Shown here: piece after piece, positions 26,187-35,310 of the stretch
Position numbering within the stretch: the stretch's first letter is position 1
Layout: every line of letters starts with the position of its first letter
Source: a marine actinobacterium MedAcidi-G3
GTDB lineage: Bacteria; Actinomycetota; Acidimicrobiia; Acidimicrobiales; Poriferisodalaceae
DNA: 64,000 nucleotides
Direction of reading: 5' to 3'
Assembly: GCA_000817105.1 (NCBI GenBank)
Contig: JUEP01000001.1
Span: 45,095 to 109,094 of the forward strand
Program-made: the position numbers and the translations under genes
The notes under the pieces: model-generated
Seen by the model: the letters and a program-made list of their open reading frames with translations, nothing else
What the model was told of the DNA's origin: nothing
The model's database searches: none

Positions 26187-27343
26187 CAAAAACTAAAATT
26201 GATCTTGGGATTCCTCAAAGTGACCTGGTTTCATGTGTCTCATGTGGTCTCTGTTTGCCGCACTGTCCGACATATCGAGTTACTCAAGAAGAGTCGGCCT
26301 CACCGCGCGGGCGTATTGCTCTGATGAAAGCAGCGGCTGATACCGGCGTTGTCGATGAAGAGTTTGTCGGATTCATGGATGCGTGTATTCAGTGTCGGGG
26401 TTGCGAAACTGCATGTCCCGCTGGGGTTCAGTTTGGGTCGATGATGGAGACGACTCGAGAGGCCTTGGCGACTCAAACCGCTTATCAGCCGTGGTGGCGC
26501 CGGCTTGGCTATCAGGCGTTGGGATGGCCTAGAATTTTGACGTTTGGTTCCAAGATCTTGGCAGTGCTTCAACGTTTCAAGGTCGTACCAAAGCGGCTGG
26601 GCCTGCCAAAAATTCCACTGACTCAAAAACGACTGGTGGCTAGCGGCAACGACGTTTTTCTCTTTACAGGGTGCATTATGGACGCCTGGATGCGTGAGAC
26701 CCATCAAGCAGTTCAACGGGTTATTGAAGCGACTGGAAATGGAGTCCAATTTCCAGACAGGGGAGCTGCTTGCTGTGGTGCTTTACATGTGCATGCAGGG
26801 CTTGCCGAGGATGCGCGCCGATTAGCAGCAAAAACCATGTCGGCTTTTCCCGGTAAAGCACCAATTTTGGTGGATTCAGCAGGGTGCGGGGCTCAGTTAA
26901 AAGACTATGGTCATCTTCTAAAAACTCAAGAGGCAAAAGACTTTTCTGCTCGGGTACTGGATGTTCATGAGTGGCTGGCAGAACATCTAGATGAATTGCC
27001 GCCGGCGCCGAAAGGTGGCGTCCCGGTCGCTGTTCAGGACCCGTGTCACCTTCGCCATGTTCAGCGATCTCATAAGTCGGTATATGAGGTTCTCGGTCGT
27101 TACACAGAAGCAGTGACCCTCGACGATGAGGGGTTGTGTTGTGGAGCCGGGGGAGCATATTCAGCATTTCACCCTGACACGGCGGCTGAGGTTCGAGACA
27201 GAAAAGTGGCGTCTATTGAGCGATCAGGTGCTGCGATAGTCGCTAGCGCCAATCCAGGTTGCCTTTTGCATCTTCGTTCAGCTGGCCTAGATGTCCGACA
27301 TCCCTTAGAAATCATCGACTCGATCATGACCAAAGATGTTTGA
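26183..27343 (+). CDS. glcF: Glycolate oxidase iron-sulfur subunit GlcF-like
   Basis: A 386-residue FeS protein. Two [4Fe-4S] motifs, CVSCGLCLPHCP and CIQCRGCETACP, sit near residues 15-30 and 70-85. Two CCG domains, AACCGALHVHAG and GLCCGAGGAYS, follow and may carry a further cluster or quinone-side site. It would pass electrons from GlcDE to the respiratory chain. The ATG overlaps glcE by 4 nt and the stop overlaps a 73-residue coiled-coil gene. Confidence 0.88.
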   Translation: MTKTKIDLGIPQSDLVSCVSCGLCLPHCPTYRVTQEESASPRGRIALMKAAADTGVVDEEFVGFMDACIQCRGCETACPAGVQFGSMMETTREALATQTAYQPWWRRLGYQALGWPRILTFGSKILAVLQRFKVVPKRLGLPKIPLTQKRLVASGNDVFLFTGCIMDAWMRETHQAVQRVIEATGNGVQFPDRGAACCGALHVHAGLAEDARRLAAKTMSAFPGKAPILVDSAGCGAQLKDYGHLLKTQEAKDFSARVLDVHEWLAEHLDELPPAPKGGVPVAVQDPCHLRHVQRSHKSVYEVLGRYTEAVTLDDEGLCCGAGGAYSAFHPDTAAEVRDRKVASIERSGAAIVASANPGCLLHLRSAGLDVRHPLEIIDSIMTKDV

Positions 27344-27557
27344 CGTGGAAGAGCAGCTAGAGGAAATTCGCTCCCGTTTAGTTGGTATCTCTGAAGAGCT
27401 GGCTGATTTAGGTATTTCGGTCCTGCAAGAAGCGCTTGATGCTGACGGTGGAAATGCCAAGCGCCCAGAGTTAGAAAAGCGACTTTCGAGAGCAAGGCGA
27501 TCTGTCGATAAAGCCGCTGCCATTGTGGGTCAAACACCAGAATCGACAGTTTTTTAG
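27336..27557 (+). CDS. Small coiled-coil protein downstream of glcF
   Basis: A 73-residue, strongly helical protein (VEEQLEEIRSRLVGISEELADLGISVL; RPELEKRLSRARRSVDKAAAIV) with heptad-like spacing, no Cys and no membrane segment. It overlaps the glcF stop by 8 nt, so it is translated with the operon. Family not recognised. It could be an oligomerisation factor, but nothing in the sequence shows this. Confidence 0.6.
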   Translation: MFDVEEQLEEIRSRLVGISEELADLGISVLQEALDADGGNAKRPELEKRLSRARRSVDKAAAIVGQTPESTVF

Positions 27558-27576
27558 GCAGCAGCCCTTTGAAGTA

Positions 27577-27607
27577 CTCTGGACCAGTTAAATCTGGTCA
27601 CCCAGAG
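27577..27607. terminator. Bidirectional hairpin between convergent genes
   Basis: CTCTG-GACCAG-TTAAAT-CTGGTC-ACC-CAGAG folds into an 11-bp stem (5 + 6, three-base bulge) with a 6-nt loop. It covers the fbiC stop codon on the minus strand and lies 20 nt past the 73-aa gene. No U tract, so it may act as an RNA 3'-end stabiliser or factor-dependent terminator. Confidence 0.5.
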
Positions 27608-30047
27608 CTGTTACGGGAATAAGCTTTCTATCCGTTGGATTATCAGCGCCCATAGTTGCGGTCTTAACTACTGGGGGTTTGCCGTCCGCTTCGCCATAAG
27701 AAGTGGTGCGCTGTCGGATAGTCCGTCCGAGCGGTTCAACAAGATTTCTGAAATCGTCTTCGACGAGCCCCTGACCATGTTGAGCTCCAGCAGCCCGACT
27801 GATGTTCTCATCCATGAGTGTTCCACCGAGATCGTTGGCTCCAGCTTTTAGTATTTGTTGAGCGCCCTCAACTCCTATCTTCACCCATGAAAGTTGGATG
27901 TTGTCAATCAGGCCGTGATAGGCGATTCTTCCGACACTATGCATCAAAAGGGTTTCTCTGAATGTTGGGCCTCGTCTGGCCTGTTTTTGGAGATAGATGG
28001 GGCTAGCCATATGAACGAAAGGCAAGGGAACCCATTCGGTAAACCCTCCAGTTCTTTTCTGTAAACTCCTAGTTTTGACTATGTGGTTAGCCCAGTGTCT
28101 CGGTTCTTCAATAGATCCGAACATTATGGTGATATTTGAATGCAGTCCTACGGCATGTGCCGCTTCGTGGCAATCGAGCCATTCATCAGTTGAGATCTTG
28201 TCGGGACAGAGAATTTGGCGAACCTCGTCGTCTAACACTTCCGCTGCCGTACCGGGTAGAGACTTGAGACCAGCTTCTTTAAGTCGGGTGAGGTACTCAA
28301 CCAATGACTCATCGAGTCTTTTTGCGCCCTCAATTACTTCAAGGGCGGTAAAGCCGTGCAAGTGCATCTCTGGGACAACATCTTGAATCGCCTTGCAGAC
28401 GTCTATGTAGTAATCCCCATCGAAACTCGGGTGAATCCCGCCCTGAAGGGTAACCTCAGTCGCCCCTAGCTGAGCTGCTTCGATGACTCTTTCCTGGATG
28501 TCCCCCAAGGTCAGCATGTACGGGGTTCCGCGCAGATTCAGAGACAGTGGCCCTTTGGAGAAACCACAGAATCGACATTTAAATGTGCAGACGTTTGTGT
28601 AGTTAATATTTCGGTTGTGAACCCAAGTCACTCTGTCTCCGACTGCCTCTTGGCGAAGCTGGTCCGCTACTTCAGCTACGGCGACTACTTCGGGTCCTCG
28701 AGCGTTGAAGAGCGCAATTATTTGCTCTGTCTCGACTTCTTGCCCTTTGAGAACTCCATCTAATGCTTCCTTGACAGCCCCACTCGAATACGAGTTGCCC
28801 GCCAAAATCCTGGGAGGGGGATTGGTGGCGCCGCCTGAATACCATTGCGTGCTGTTTTCATCTGCGACGAGTACATCGGCACCTGACCCGGCATCCCGGT
28901 TTTCCATCGTCAATTCCGGCATTTGTGAGCCAGGATCATCTCGTCCTAAACCTTCAGCATCGCTCCGGTCTAACACTGAAAAACGGTTATCTGCATCAAG
29001 CCACTTGGAAGGGTTCAAGGCGTAGCTTGGATGAATAGTTAAACGCGGTGCCAGAGTAAAACGCCGTTCTTCGGTGACTTCCTTGAGTCGATCTAAATCA
29101 GGCCAGGGTCGTTCCGGGTTGACATGGTCTGCCGTCACAGGGGATACACCACCCCAATCGTCAATCCCAGCGTCAATCAGCCCGCCAAAGTCATCGGAAA
29201 GATTTGGTGGTGCCTGCAGATGTATGTCCGAAGGTAAAAGAATACGAGCGAGGGCAATTGCCTGAAGATATTCATCCGGTGGGCAAGGAGGGCTTTTCTG
29301 CATGGTCGTTCCCAGCTTGGGAAGAAAGTTTTGAATGATGACCTCTTGGATGTGTCCATGCACAGAGTGGCTCAGGCTGATCGCTTGTAACGCCTCGACT
29401 CGGTCCCTTAAGGATTCGCCAATTCCGATAAGTAGGCCAGTCGTGAAAGGTATTTGGAGCTCTCCCGCAGCCTCTAGGGTCGCCAAACGTCGAGCAGGCT
29501 CTTTGTCCGGGCAGCCGCGATGACATAGAAGCTCCTCGTTGAGGCTCTCAATCATCATGCCTTGACTCGGGCTCACTGTCCTTAGTTCTGCCAACTCATC
29601 AGGGAAGAGAGCACCCGCGTTAGCGTGGGGGAGAAGACCGGTTTCGTCGCGAACTAAGCGACACATTTCGGTCAGGTAGTGGATAGTGCTGTCATATTTA
29701 TTATCAGCTAGCCACTGCTTAGCGACCGGGTATCGAAGCTCTGGACGTTCACCCAAGGTGAAGAGGGCCTCGTGGCAGCCTTGCATAGCGCCGTGGCGAG
29801 CTAGTTCCAGAATTTGATCTGGCTCTAAGTAAGGCTGATCCAATCTCGCTGGAGGTTGGGCGAAGGTGCAGTATCCACACTTGTCCCTGCAAAGCATTGT
29901 TAGGGGGATGAAAACCTTAGGACTATAGGTGATTCGAGTTCCATAAGTTTTGTCCCTGATCGCAGCGGCGCGCTGCAGCAGTTCTTCAAGCGGAAGCTGC
30001 AATAGCTCACCGGTTTCATCGATAGCTTCGTCGCTGGAAAGTATCAT
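27588..30047 (-). CDS. fbiC: FO synthase (7,8-didemethyl-8-hydroxy-5-deazariboflavin synthase), fused CofG-CofH
   Basis: An 819-residue two-domain radical SAM enzyme making the deazaflavin core of coenzyme F420 from tyrosine and a flavin precursor. The CofG half has CRDKCGYC (C53/C57/C60); the CofH half has CTFKCRFC near residue 490. Both clusters are intact. This fused order is the actinobacterial form. It shares a 4-nt overlap with the upstream HxlR regulator. Other F420 genes are not in the window. Confidence 0.92.
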   Translation of the reverse strand: MILSSDEAIDETGELLQLPLEELLQRAAAIRDKTYGTRITYSPKVFIPLTMLCRDKCGYCTFAQPPARLDQPYLEPDQILELARHGAMQGCHEALFTLGERPELRYPVAKQWLADNKYDSTIHYLTEMCRLVRDETGLLPHANAGALFPDELAELRTVSPSQGMMIESLNEELLCHRGCPDKEPARRLATLEAAGELQIPFTTGLLIGIGESLRDRVEALQAISLSHSVHGHIQEVIIQNFLPKLGTTMQKSPPCPPDEYLQAIALARILLPSDIHLQAPPNLSDDFGGLIDAGIDDWGGVSPVTADHVNPERPWPDLDRLKEVTEERRFTLAPRLTIHPSYALNPSKWLDADNRFSVLDRSDAEGLGRDDPGSQMPELTMENRDAGSGADVLVADENSTQWYSGGATNPPPRILAGNSYSSGAVKEALDGVLKGQEVETEQIIALFNARGPEVVAVAEVADQLRQEAVGDRVTWVHNRNINYTNVCTFKCRFCGFSKGPLSLNLRGTPYMLTLGDIQERVIEAAQLGATEVTLQGGIHPSFDGDYYIDVCKAIQDVVPEMHLHGFTALEVIEGAKRLDESLVEYLTRLKEAGLKSLPGTAAEVLDDEVRQILCPDKISTDEWLDCHEAAHAVGLHSNITIMFGSIEEPRHWANHIVKTRSLQKRTGGFTEWVPLPFVHMASPIYLQKQARRGPTFRETLLMHSVGRIAYHGLIDNIQLSWVKIGVEGAQQILKAGANDLGGTLMDENISRAAGAQHGQGLVEDDFRNLVEPLGRTIRQRTTSYGEADGKPPVVKTATMGADNPTDRKLIPVTALGDQI

Positions 30048-30505
30048 CGGAGAACCTCCATTGCACCCGGACCCGGACGGCTACGAATCTGTCCTGGGTC
30101 GAGGGAGTCATTGCAGCTAGGACAACGAGTTACTTGATCGAGTGGGGTGCCGCATTCTGCGTGAACAAGAACTGTCGGGGCTGCACCCTCGTTGCACCAT
30201 TGATCTCCCCATCGCATCATCGCTACGAGGCTGGGCGAGAGGTCGCGACCTTTTTGCGTCAGTAGATACTCATGCCGTATTGGTCGCTCCTGGTATGGAA
30301 CTTTTTCGATGATGTCAGCTTGAACGAGTTTATTGAGGCGCGAAGCGAGAAGATTCTTTGCGATGCCTAGATCTGTTTCCAGTTGACTGAAGCGCCTTGC
30401 GCCACGAAACAGGTTTCTGAGGATCAGCAGTATCCACCGATCGCCAATGACATCAAGAGTTTGCTGGATCGAACAACTGCTGGGCTTTGCCGGAATCCTG
30501 GTCAC
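30044..30505 (-). CDS. HxlR-family transcriptional regulator
   Basis: A 153-residue winged-helix protein: CSIQQTLDVIGDRWILLILRNLFRGARRFSQLE and KNLLASRLNKLVQADIIEKV are the HxlR DNA-binding core, and YLLTQKGRDL the wing. A C-terminal zinc ribbon (C..CP-S-C, about residues 118-135) follows, as in many actinobacterial members. The start is GTG 30505. The ATGA overlap with fbiC makes control of F420 synthesis plausible but unproven; a redox or quinone ligand is typical for the family. Confidence 0.82.
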   Translation of the reverse strand: MTRIPAKPSSCSIQQTLDVIGDRWILLILRNLFRGARRFSQLETDLGIAKNLLASRLNKLVQADIIEKVPYQERPIRHEYLLTQKGRDLSPSLVAMMRWGDQWCNEGAAPTVLVHAECGTPLDQVTRCPSCNDSLDPGQIRSRPGPGAMEVLR

Positions 30506-30552
30506 AGCGGAGACAATAGGGGACTCGGTTTAAATTTGCAACCCACTTCCGC

Positions 30553-31639
30553 CTACATCAAGGAATCCGCCTTGCTGGTCAGACTTGCTATCAACTCATC
30601 GAAGCTCTTAACGAAAGAAGCCACGCCTTCCTCTTCAAGGACTTGCGCTACATCTTCCAAGTCGATACCGATCTCAACAAGGGAATCTAATATTGCTTTA
30701 GCAGACGCCGGATCTGCGTCTACCGTTCGCTTGACGGACCCACCCTCAATAAAAGCCTCAATCGTATTATCAGGCATTGTGTTCACGGTATTTGGTCCGA
30801 TTAGCTCGTCGACATAAAGGGTGTCCGGGTAGAGAGGGTTTTTGGTACTGGTTGAAGCCCAAAGCGGACGCTGCACTTGTGCGCCCTTTTCCGCCAGCGC
30901 TTCCCAGCGAGGCCCGGAAAAAGTTGTTAGAAAATGTTGGTACGCGACCTGTGCTTGGGCCACAGCTGCTTTTCCGCGAAGTTGCAGGGCCTCTTCACTG
31001 CCCAACTGTTCTAAACGCCTGTCAACTTCAGTGTCGGTACGTGAAATGAAAAATGACGCGACGCTAGCGATATTGGACAAATCGCTATGTCCTGCAGCGA
31101 CAGCATCTTCTAATCCCGCTAGGTATGACTCCATTACTTCGAGATACCGGCTCACCGAGAAGATTAACGTCACATTAATTGACCTACCTTCGCCGATCAT
31201 GGTGCGGATGGATGGCAACCCTTCAGTAGTGCCCGGTATTTTCACCATCAAATTTGGTGCGTTGATGAGCTCGTGGAGTGAACGGGCATCAGTAGTGGTT
31301 CGAGCCGTAGCCATCGATACCGTTAGACGCCTGATAAACCGGATACAAAGCCTTGAGAGCGCCCCGTATATCGCTAGTGACTAAATCCCAGTACGCCTGT
31401 TTGACTGCTATGCCATCTTTAATTAATTCTCGAAACTGAGGGTCGTAGTCCTCGCTGCCTTCTATTGCTTTTTGAAATATGGCGGGGTTGGAGGTCAGGC
31501 CGCGAATTCCAGAACTAACCCACGTATCGAGCTCACCTGATGTGATCCATCCTCGACGCAAGTTATCCAACCAAGGGCTCTGTTGACCTTGGTGATGAAG
31601 ATCCTGAAGTCGCTGAGTTTTTTCAACTGATTGAGTCAT
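30553..31639 (-). pseudogene. tal: Transaldolase, disrupted by an apparent 38-nt deletion
   Basis: Two overlapping frames make one transaldolase. The upstream frame (31639-31289) has GIRGLTSNPAIFQKAI and reaches GIDGY before a TGA. The downstream frame (31314-30553) has NLMVKIPGTTEGLP with the Schiff-base Lys and NVTLIFSVSRYLEVM. The segment normally between them, containing VS-x-E-V and the catalytic Glu, is missing. Adding 38 nt would make 1125 nt, an in-frame 374-residue enzyme of normal length. Either a pseudogene or an assembly collapse. ATG 31639 has a CGGAG site. It follows tkt, as expected for the pentose-phosphate pathway. Confidence 0.8.
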
Positions 31640-31658
31640 TAAGGTCTCCGAGAGTTAT

Positions 31659-33611
31659 TTATGAAAGCAAGGAACGGGCAGCTGCCTCGACATTAGAAGC
31701 TGTGATACCGAACTTCTCCATGACGAGGTCGCCGGGTGCACTGGCGCCGAATTCATCAATGGTGACTGTTGTATCCGCCCAACGATCCCAACCCAAGGAA
31801 ACGCCGGCCTCCACTCCAACAACTGGAACACCAGGAGGCAGCACCGTCCGCTGATATTCTTCGCCTTGCGCATGGAAGAGTTCCCATGAGGGCATTGAGA
31901 CAACACGTGACGCTACCCCGTCTTCGGCGAGCGCCCCAGCGGCTTCGACACATAGCTGAACTTCAGATCCAGTGCCGGCAAGAATTACTACTGGATCGGG
32001 CGGGTCTATCAAGATGTATGCACCACGCTCAACCTGGTTTGCTTTCACCGTCCCCTCTAGGACCGGAACATTCTGACGAGTCAAGATTAGCGCTGTAGGG
32101 CCTGTCCGATTAAGAGCAACCTCCCAAGCTTGGCTGACTTCATTTCCGTCGGCCGGACGGATTACCGTAAGATCCGGGATAGCACGCAAAGAAGCTACTT
32201 GTTCAACCGGTTGATGTGTCGGGCCGTCTTCACCAACACCGATCGAGTCATGGCTCCAGACGAAAATTACTTTGGCCGAACTTAATGCAGCCATACGAAC
32301 TGACGGCCTCATATAGTCAGCAAACACTAGAAAAGTGCCGACTACTGGGATTATTCCGCCGTGCAAAGCCATGCCGTTAGCGATGCTCCCCATGCCATGT
32401 TCTCTTACGCCGTAATAGAGCTTCCGCCCGTCTGGGCAGTCGGCGGTCATTGGCTCACTTGCAATGTTGGTGCCAGTATTTCCGGTCAGGTCAGCAGACC
32501 CCGAAACCAAAGACGGGACTGCATCAGCGATGGCGTCAAGGACTTGGCTGTTGGCGTTGCGAGTCGCCAAGGACGTACCGGCTTCGTAGATGGGAAGTTC
32601 ATCCGACCAATTGGCTATCGGCGAACCTGTTAATAGCGTGTCAATCCAAGTCCTGCTGAGGTCACTCGAAGCCACTTGATCAGACCACTTCTCGCGTGCA
32701 GTGGCACCGCGGGTTCCGGCAGCACGGTACGCGGCAAGCACATCTTCATCGACGTTAAAGGTTGCATCGGGATCCATTCCCATCGCACTCTTTGCACCCA
32801 GGATTTCGATGTCGTCTGTGATAGCGCCGTGAGCAGCGGGAGTATCGACGGCGTTCGGAGCCGGGAAACCAATATGGCTTTGGAGAATCAGCAACGTAGG
32901 TTTATCGGTCTCATTGGCGGCCCCTAGAAGTGCCTCCTCCAGAAGTTCTGTATCTTCGGAAGCTTCACCGAGGTTGCGTACATTCCAGCCATAGGCTTCG
33001 AAGCGCTTTTCGGCATTATCCGACATTGCTAAATCGGTGGTTCCATCGATAGTGATCCTATTGTCGTCATAAATTACGACCAAATTCCCGAGCTTCTGGT
33101 GCCCTGCCAGGCTGGCGGCCTCGTGACTGACCCCCTCCATTAAGTCTCCGTCGCCACAGATTGTCCATATCTTGTGGTCGACAACGTCCGAACCCAGGCG
33201 CTCTTTCAGGTGTCTTTCTGCCAACCCCATGCCAACAGCGTTTGCGATGCCTTGACCGAGAGGCCCTGTGGTTACTTCTACCCCGGGTGTCGCTCCGACC
33301 TCCGGGTGTCCGGGTGTGCGTGATCCCATCTGTCGAAAGTCTTTAATGTCATCGAGCTCAAGCCCAAAGCCCGTGAGGTAGAGCATCGAGTACAACAGCA
33401 TCGATGCGTGGCCTGCAGAAAGTATGAACCTGTCCCGATCTGGCCAAGAGGGGACACTGGAGTCGTATTTCATTACCTTGGTAAAAAGGACGTGGGCTAA
33501 CGGGGCTAAGGCCATAGCGGTCCCTGTGTGGCCACTATTAGCCTTCTTAACCGCGTCAAGGGCAAGAGCGCGAATTGTGTTGATCTGCCGAATCTCAAGG
33601 TCGCTGGTCAC
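31659..33611 (-). CDS. tkt: Transketolase
   Basis: A 650-residue thiamine-diphosphate enzyme of the non-oxidative pentose phosphate pathway. SGHTGTAMALAPLAHVLF begins the catalytic domain; GDGDLMEGVSHEAASLAGH and NRITIDG bind ThDP/Mg; FAD-less pyrimidine domain has GVREHGMGSIANGMALHGG and HDSIGVGEDGPTHQPVE. GTG 33611 is preceded by AGGAGG. All catalytic residues are present. The broken transaldolase follows 20 nt downstream. Confidence 0.93.
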   Translation of the reverse strand: MTSDLEIRQINTIRALALDAVKKANSGHTGTAMALAPLAHVLFTKVMKYDSSVPSWPDRDRFILSAGHASMLLYSMLYLTGFGLELDDIKDFRQMGSRTPGHPEVGATPGVEVTTGPLGQGIANAVGMGLAERHLKERLGSDVVDHKIWTICGDGDLMEGVSHEAASLAGHQKLGNLVVIYDDNRITIDGTTDLAMSDNAEKRFEAYGWNVRNLGEASEDTELLEEALLGAANETDKPTLLILQSHIGFPAPNAVDTPAAHGAITDDIEILGAKSAMGMDPDATFNVDEDVLAAYRAAGTRGATAREKWSDQVASSDLSRTWIDTLLTGSPIANWSDELPIYEAGTSLATRNANSQVLDAIADAVPSLVSGSADLTGNTGTNIASEPMTADCPDGRKLYYGVREHGMGSIANGMALHGGIIPVVGTFLVFADYMRPSVRMAALSSAKVIFVWSHDSIGVGEDGPTHQPVEQVASLRAIPDLTVIRPADGNEVSQAWEVALNRTGPTALILTRQNVPVLEGTVKANQVERGAYILIDPPDPVVILAGTGSEVQLCVEAAGALAEDGVASRVVSMPSWELFHAQGEEYQRTVLPPGVPVVGVEAGVSLGWDRWADTTVTIDEFGASAPGDLVMEKFGITASNVEAAARSLLS

Positions 33612-33615
33612 GGTA

Positions 33616-33621
33616 CCTCCT
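33616..33621 (-). promoter_or_regulatory. Strong ribosome-binding site of tkt
   Basis: Reading the minus strand, AGGAGG lies 4 nt before the GTG start of tkt. It is one of the best Shine-Dalgarno matches in the window and confirms the GTG start. Confidence 0.75.
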
Positions 33622-33664
33622 GTTTCGTGATCCTAGTCCGCTGCTTGGCCGAGACTGGGGAGCC

Positions 33665-34798
33665 TCAGTCATGGAAAATTGCTGCAGATGCGGTATAGCC
33701 GTGTAGGAATGACTGCGTCGAAACGGGACCAATCTCGCCAGCACAGAACATTCCGGCAACCACCTCTCCAGGTATGCAGGAAGCAATTCTGGACGCATCG
33801 TGATTTGGCGATTCAAAAAGGTTTGTTCCGCGACCATTGCACGTGAATAAGAGAGCACCGTCACCGTCAGCTAGTTGAGAAACCTTATGAACTAAGTCAT
33901 CTGAAGCAGTGCGAGCATCTCGTACTTGAAATTGAATGGTGCTACCTACCGGCGCTGCATCACCAATGGCGACTAAACCTTTGTCTGAGTCGGCACCAAT
34001 TACCGCGCGAATCAGAAAATCGCCAGAGGTGAAGTCTGTCTGATGCTCATCAATGACTCGACCGACATGAAGTCCGTGGCTGGCTTGGAGTCTCTCGTCT
34101 TCGTCCATTGATGCAAAGATGCTTTCGAGTCGCTGAAGGGCAGGTTGGCCGCCCAACTCATGGACAAGGTTTCCCTCTGATTTAGTGACGATTAGGGGAG
34201 TTCCTATGGGTCGGCAACCTTGGGAGACGAGAGGCTCGATTTGGACCTCCCCTCCTATGAGGAGAGCCACAGCGCCGTCCCCGTAAATCTCACCGTTAAG
34301 AAACAAAGATCCGGTTGGATGAGTTTGGGCGGAAGAAATGAGCCCTCCAATGAGCTTCATGTTTGGATAAGTTGACTGAAATCGGTCGATGGCCGCCTCG
34401 GCGGGGAACGAAAAGGGATCGGCAAGGAGAAGCATCGTGTGGGCATCTGCTCCCGCAGGACTAACAGAGGCGACTTTAGAAAAGTCCAAGGAGTCTGAAA
34501 TCCGAATAGGACTCACTTTGCCGTCTAAGTTTCCGGCGAAGAGAGTCAAGGCGCTCTGATTTTCGACTTCTTGCCCGCCACAAATGACAGCGTCTGCCGT
34601 GCAGCCCATTAGGGCGGTAGGAGTGAGGAGCTTGTTCACCGCTTCTTGGATTTTGGTGATTTGCTTCTTGAAATATCCCGACATGAACACAATCGCAAAA
34701 TCAGGTGAGGAACCGAGTTTGTCCAGAACCTGCCCGATGGTCTCAGCTGCAGCGACACCCAGGTCCTCATGGGTGGACATGCTTGAGGCGTATGGCAT
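33665..34798 (-). CDS. FIST domain sensor protein
   Basis: A 377-residue protein with FIST_N (DFAIVFMSGYF...LMGCTADAVICGG) and FIST_C (RDARTASDDLVHKVSQL...GALLFTCNGRGTNLFE) blocks. FIST proteins are predicted small-ligand sensors in signal transduction. No kinase or cyclase domain is fused and no membrane segment is seen. Starts at ATG 34798 or 34780. It lies 11 nt downstream of a 127-residue unknown protein on the same strand. Confidence 0.82.
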   Translation of the reverse strand: MPYASSMSTHEDLGVAAAETIGQVLDKLGSSPDFAIVFMSGYFKKQITKIQEAVNKLLTPTALMGCTADAVICGGQEVENQSALTLFAGNLDGKVSPIRISDSLDFSKVASVSPAGADAHTMLLLADPFSFPAEAAIDRFQSTYPNMKLIGGLISSAQTHPTGSLFLNGEIYGDGAVALLIGGEVQIEPLVSQGCRPIGTPLIVTKSEGNLVHELGGQPALQRLESIFASMDEDERLQASHGLHVGRVIDEHQTDFTSGDFLIRAVIGADSDKGLVAIGDAAPVGSTIQFQVRDARTASDDLVHKVSQLADGDGALLFTCNGRGTNLFESPNHDASRIASCIPGEVVAGMFCAGEIGPVSTQSFLHGYTASAAIFHD

Positions 34799-34808
34799 TT
34801 AGAGCGCT

Positions 34809-35192
34809 CTATGGTGCGCTGATGCTCAGCGGCACCTTCGTGACTGGACCGTTGTCTATCCGGCAATGGGCTTCGATTGTCCCAGGTTCCGAAATTTCTA
34901 AGGTGGCCTGAACTAAGTTGTAACCGAACTTTCCAGGATCCACAGTGACTGGTTGGACGTTGCGAACATCCATTGGCGTCCCGTCTGCTTCGAAGGTTAC
35001 CTCAAGAGCCGCCAATCCTTGATGGTCGCTAGGGCATCTGAGTAAGACCATGAGGTGGGGTTGAATCTTTATAGGAAAGGCTTCTGGGGCAGTGAGTGAA
35101 AAATGAACTCCAGTGAAGTCCAGCCTCGCCGACCCACCCTCCGCTTGTCGCATTTCAAAATGTTCGAGAAATAGTGCCGTAATGATCTCCAC
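34809..35192 (-). CDS. Beta-rich conserved hypothetical protein
   Basis: A 127-residue protein from GTG 35192. Alternating hydrophobic strands (SARLDFTGVHFSLT, HLMVLLRCPSD, LAALEVTFEADG) suggest a beta sandwich, and the opening ITALFLEHFEMRQAEGG vaguely resembles DUF6941-type proteins. No catalytic motif is seen. It is probably co-transcribed with FIST. No Shine-Dalgarno precedes the start, so leaderless translation is possible. Confidence 0.5.
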   Translation of the reverse strand: MEIITALFLEHFEMRQAEGGSARLDFTGVHFSLTAPEAFPIKIQPHLMVLLRCPSDHQGLAALEVTFEADGTPMDVRNVQPVTVDPGKFGYNLVQATLEISEPGTIEAHCRIDNGPVTKVPLSISAP

Positions 35193-35310
35193 AGAACGAA
35201 AGTATGTGGTGTGGCAGCCTTGATCTCAAGTCTCTTTCTCGATTAGTGACGACATTTCGTCTCTTTCTGATAGGAATTTTGGTGTTTGAGCCTAGAAAGT
35301 CCCGACACTA
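35193..35310. promoter_or_regulatory. Divergent intergenic region (hypothetical / Lon-N)
   Basis: This 118-nt region separates divergent starts and should hold promoters for both. A small inverted repeat GACGA-CATT-TCGTC (35248-35261) is present. No reliable -35/-10 pair was found. Confidence 0.3.

Noticed and set aside
32361-32927. Plus-strand ORFs inside transketolase
   Set aside because: Antisense shadows of a strongly conserved gene.
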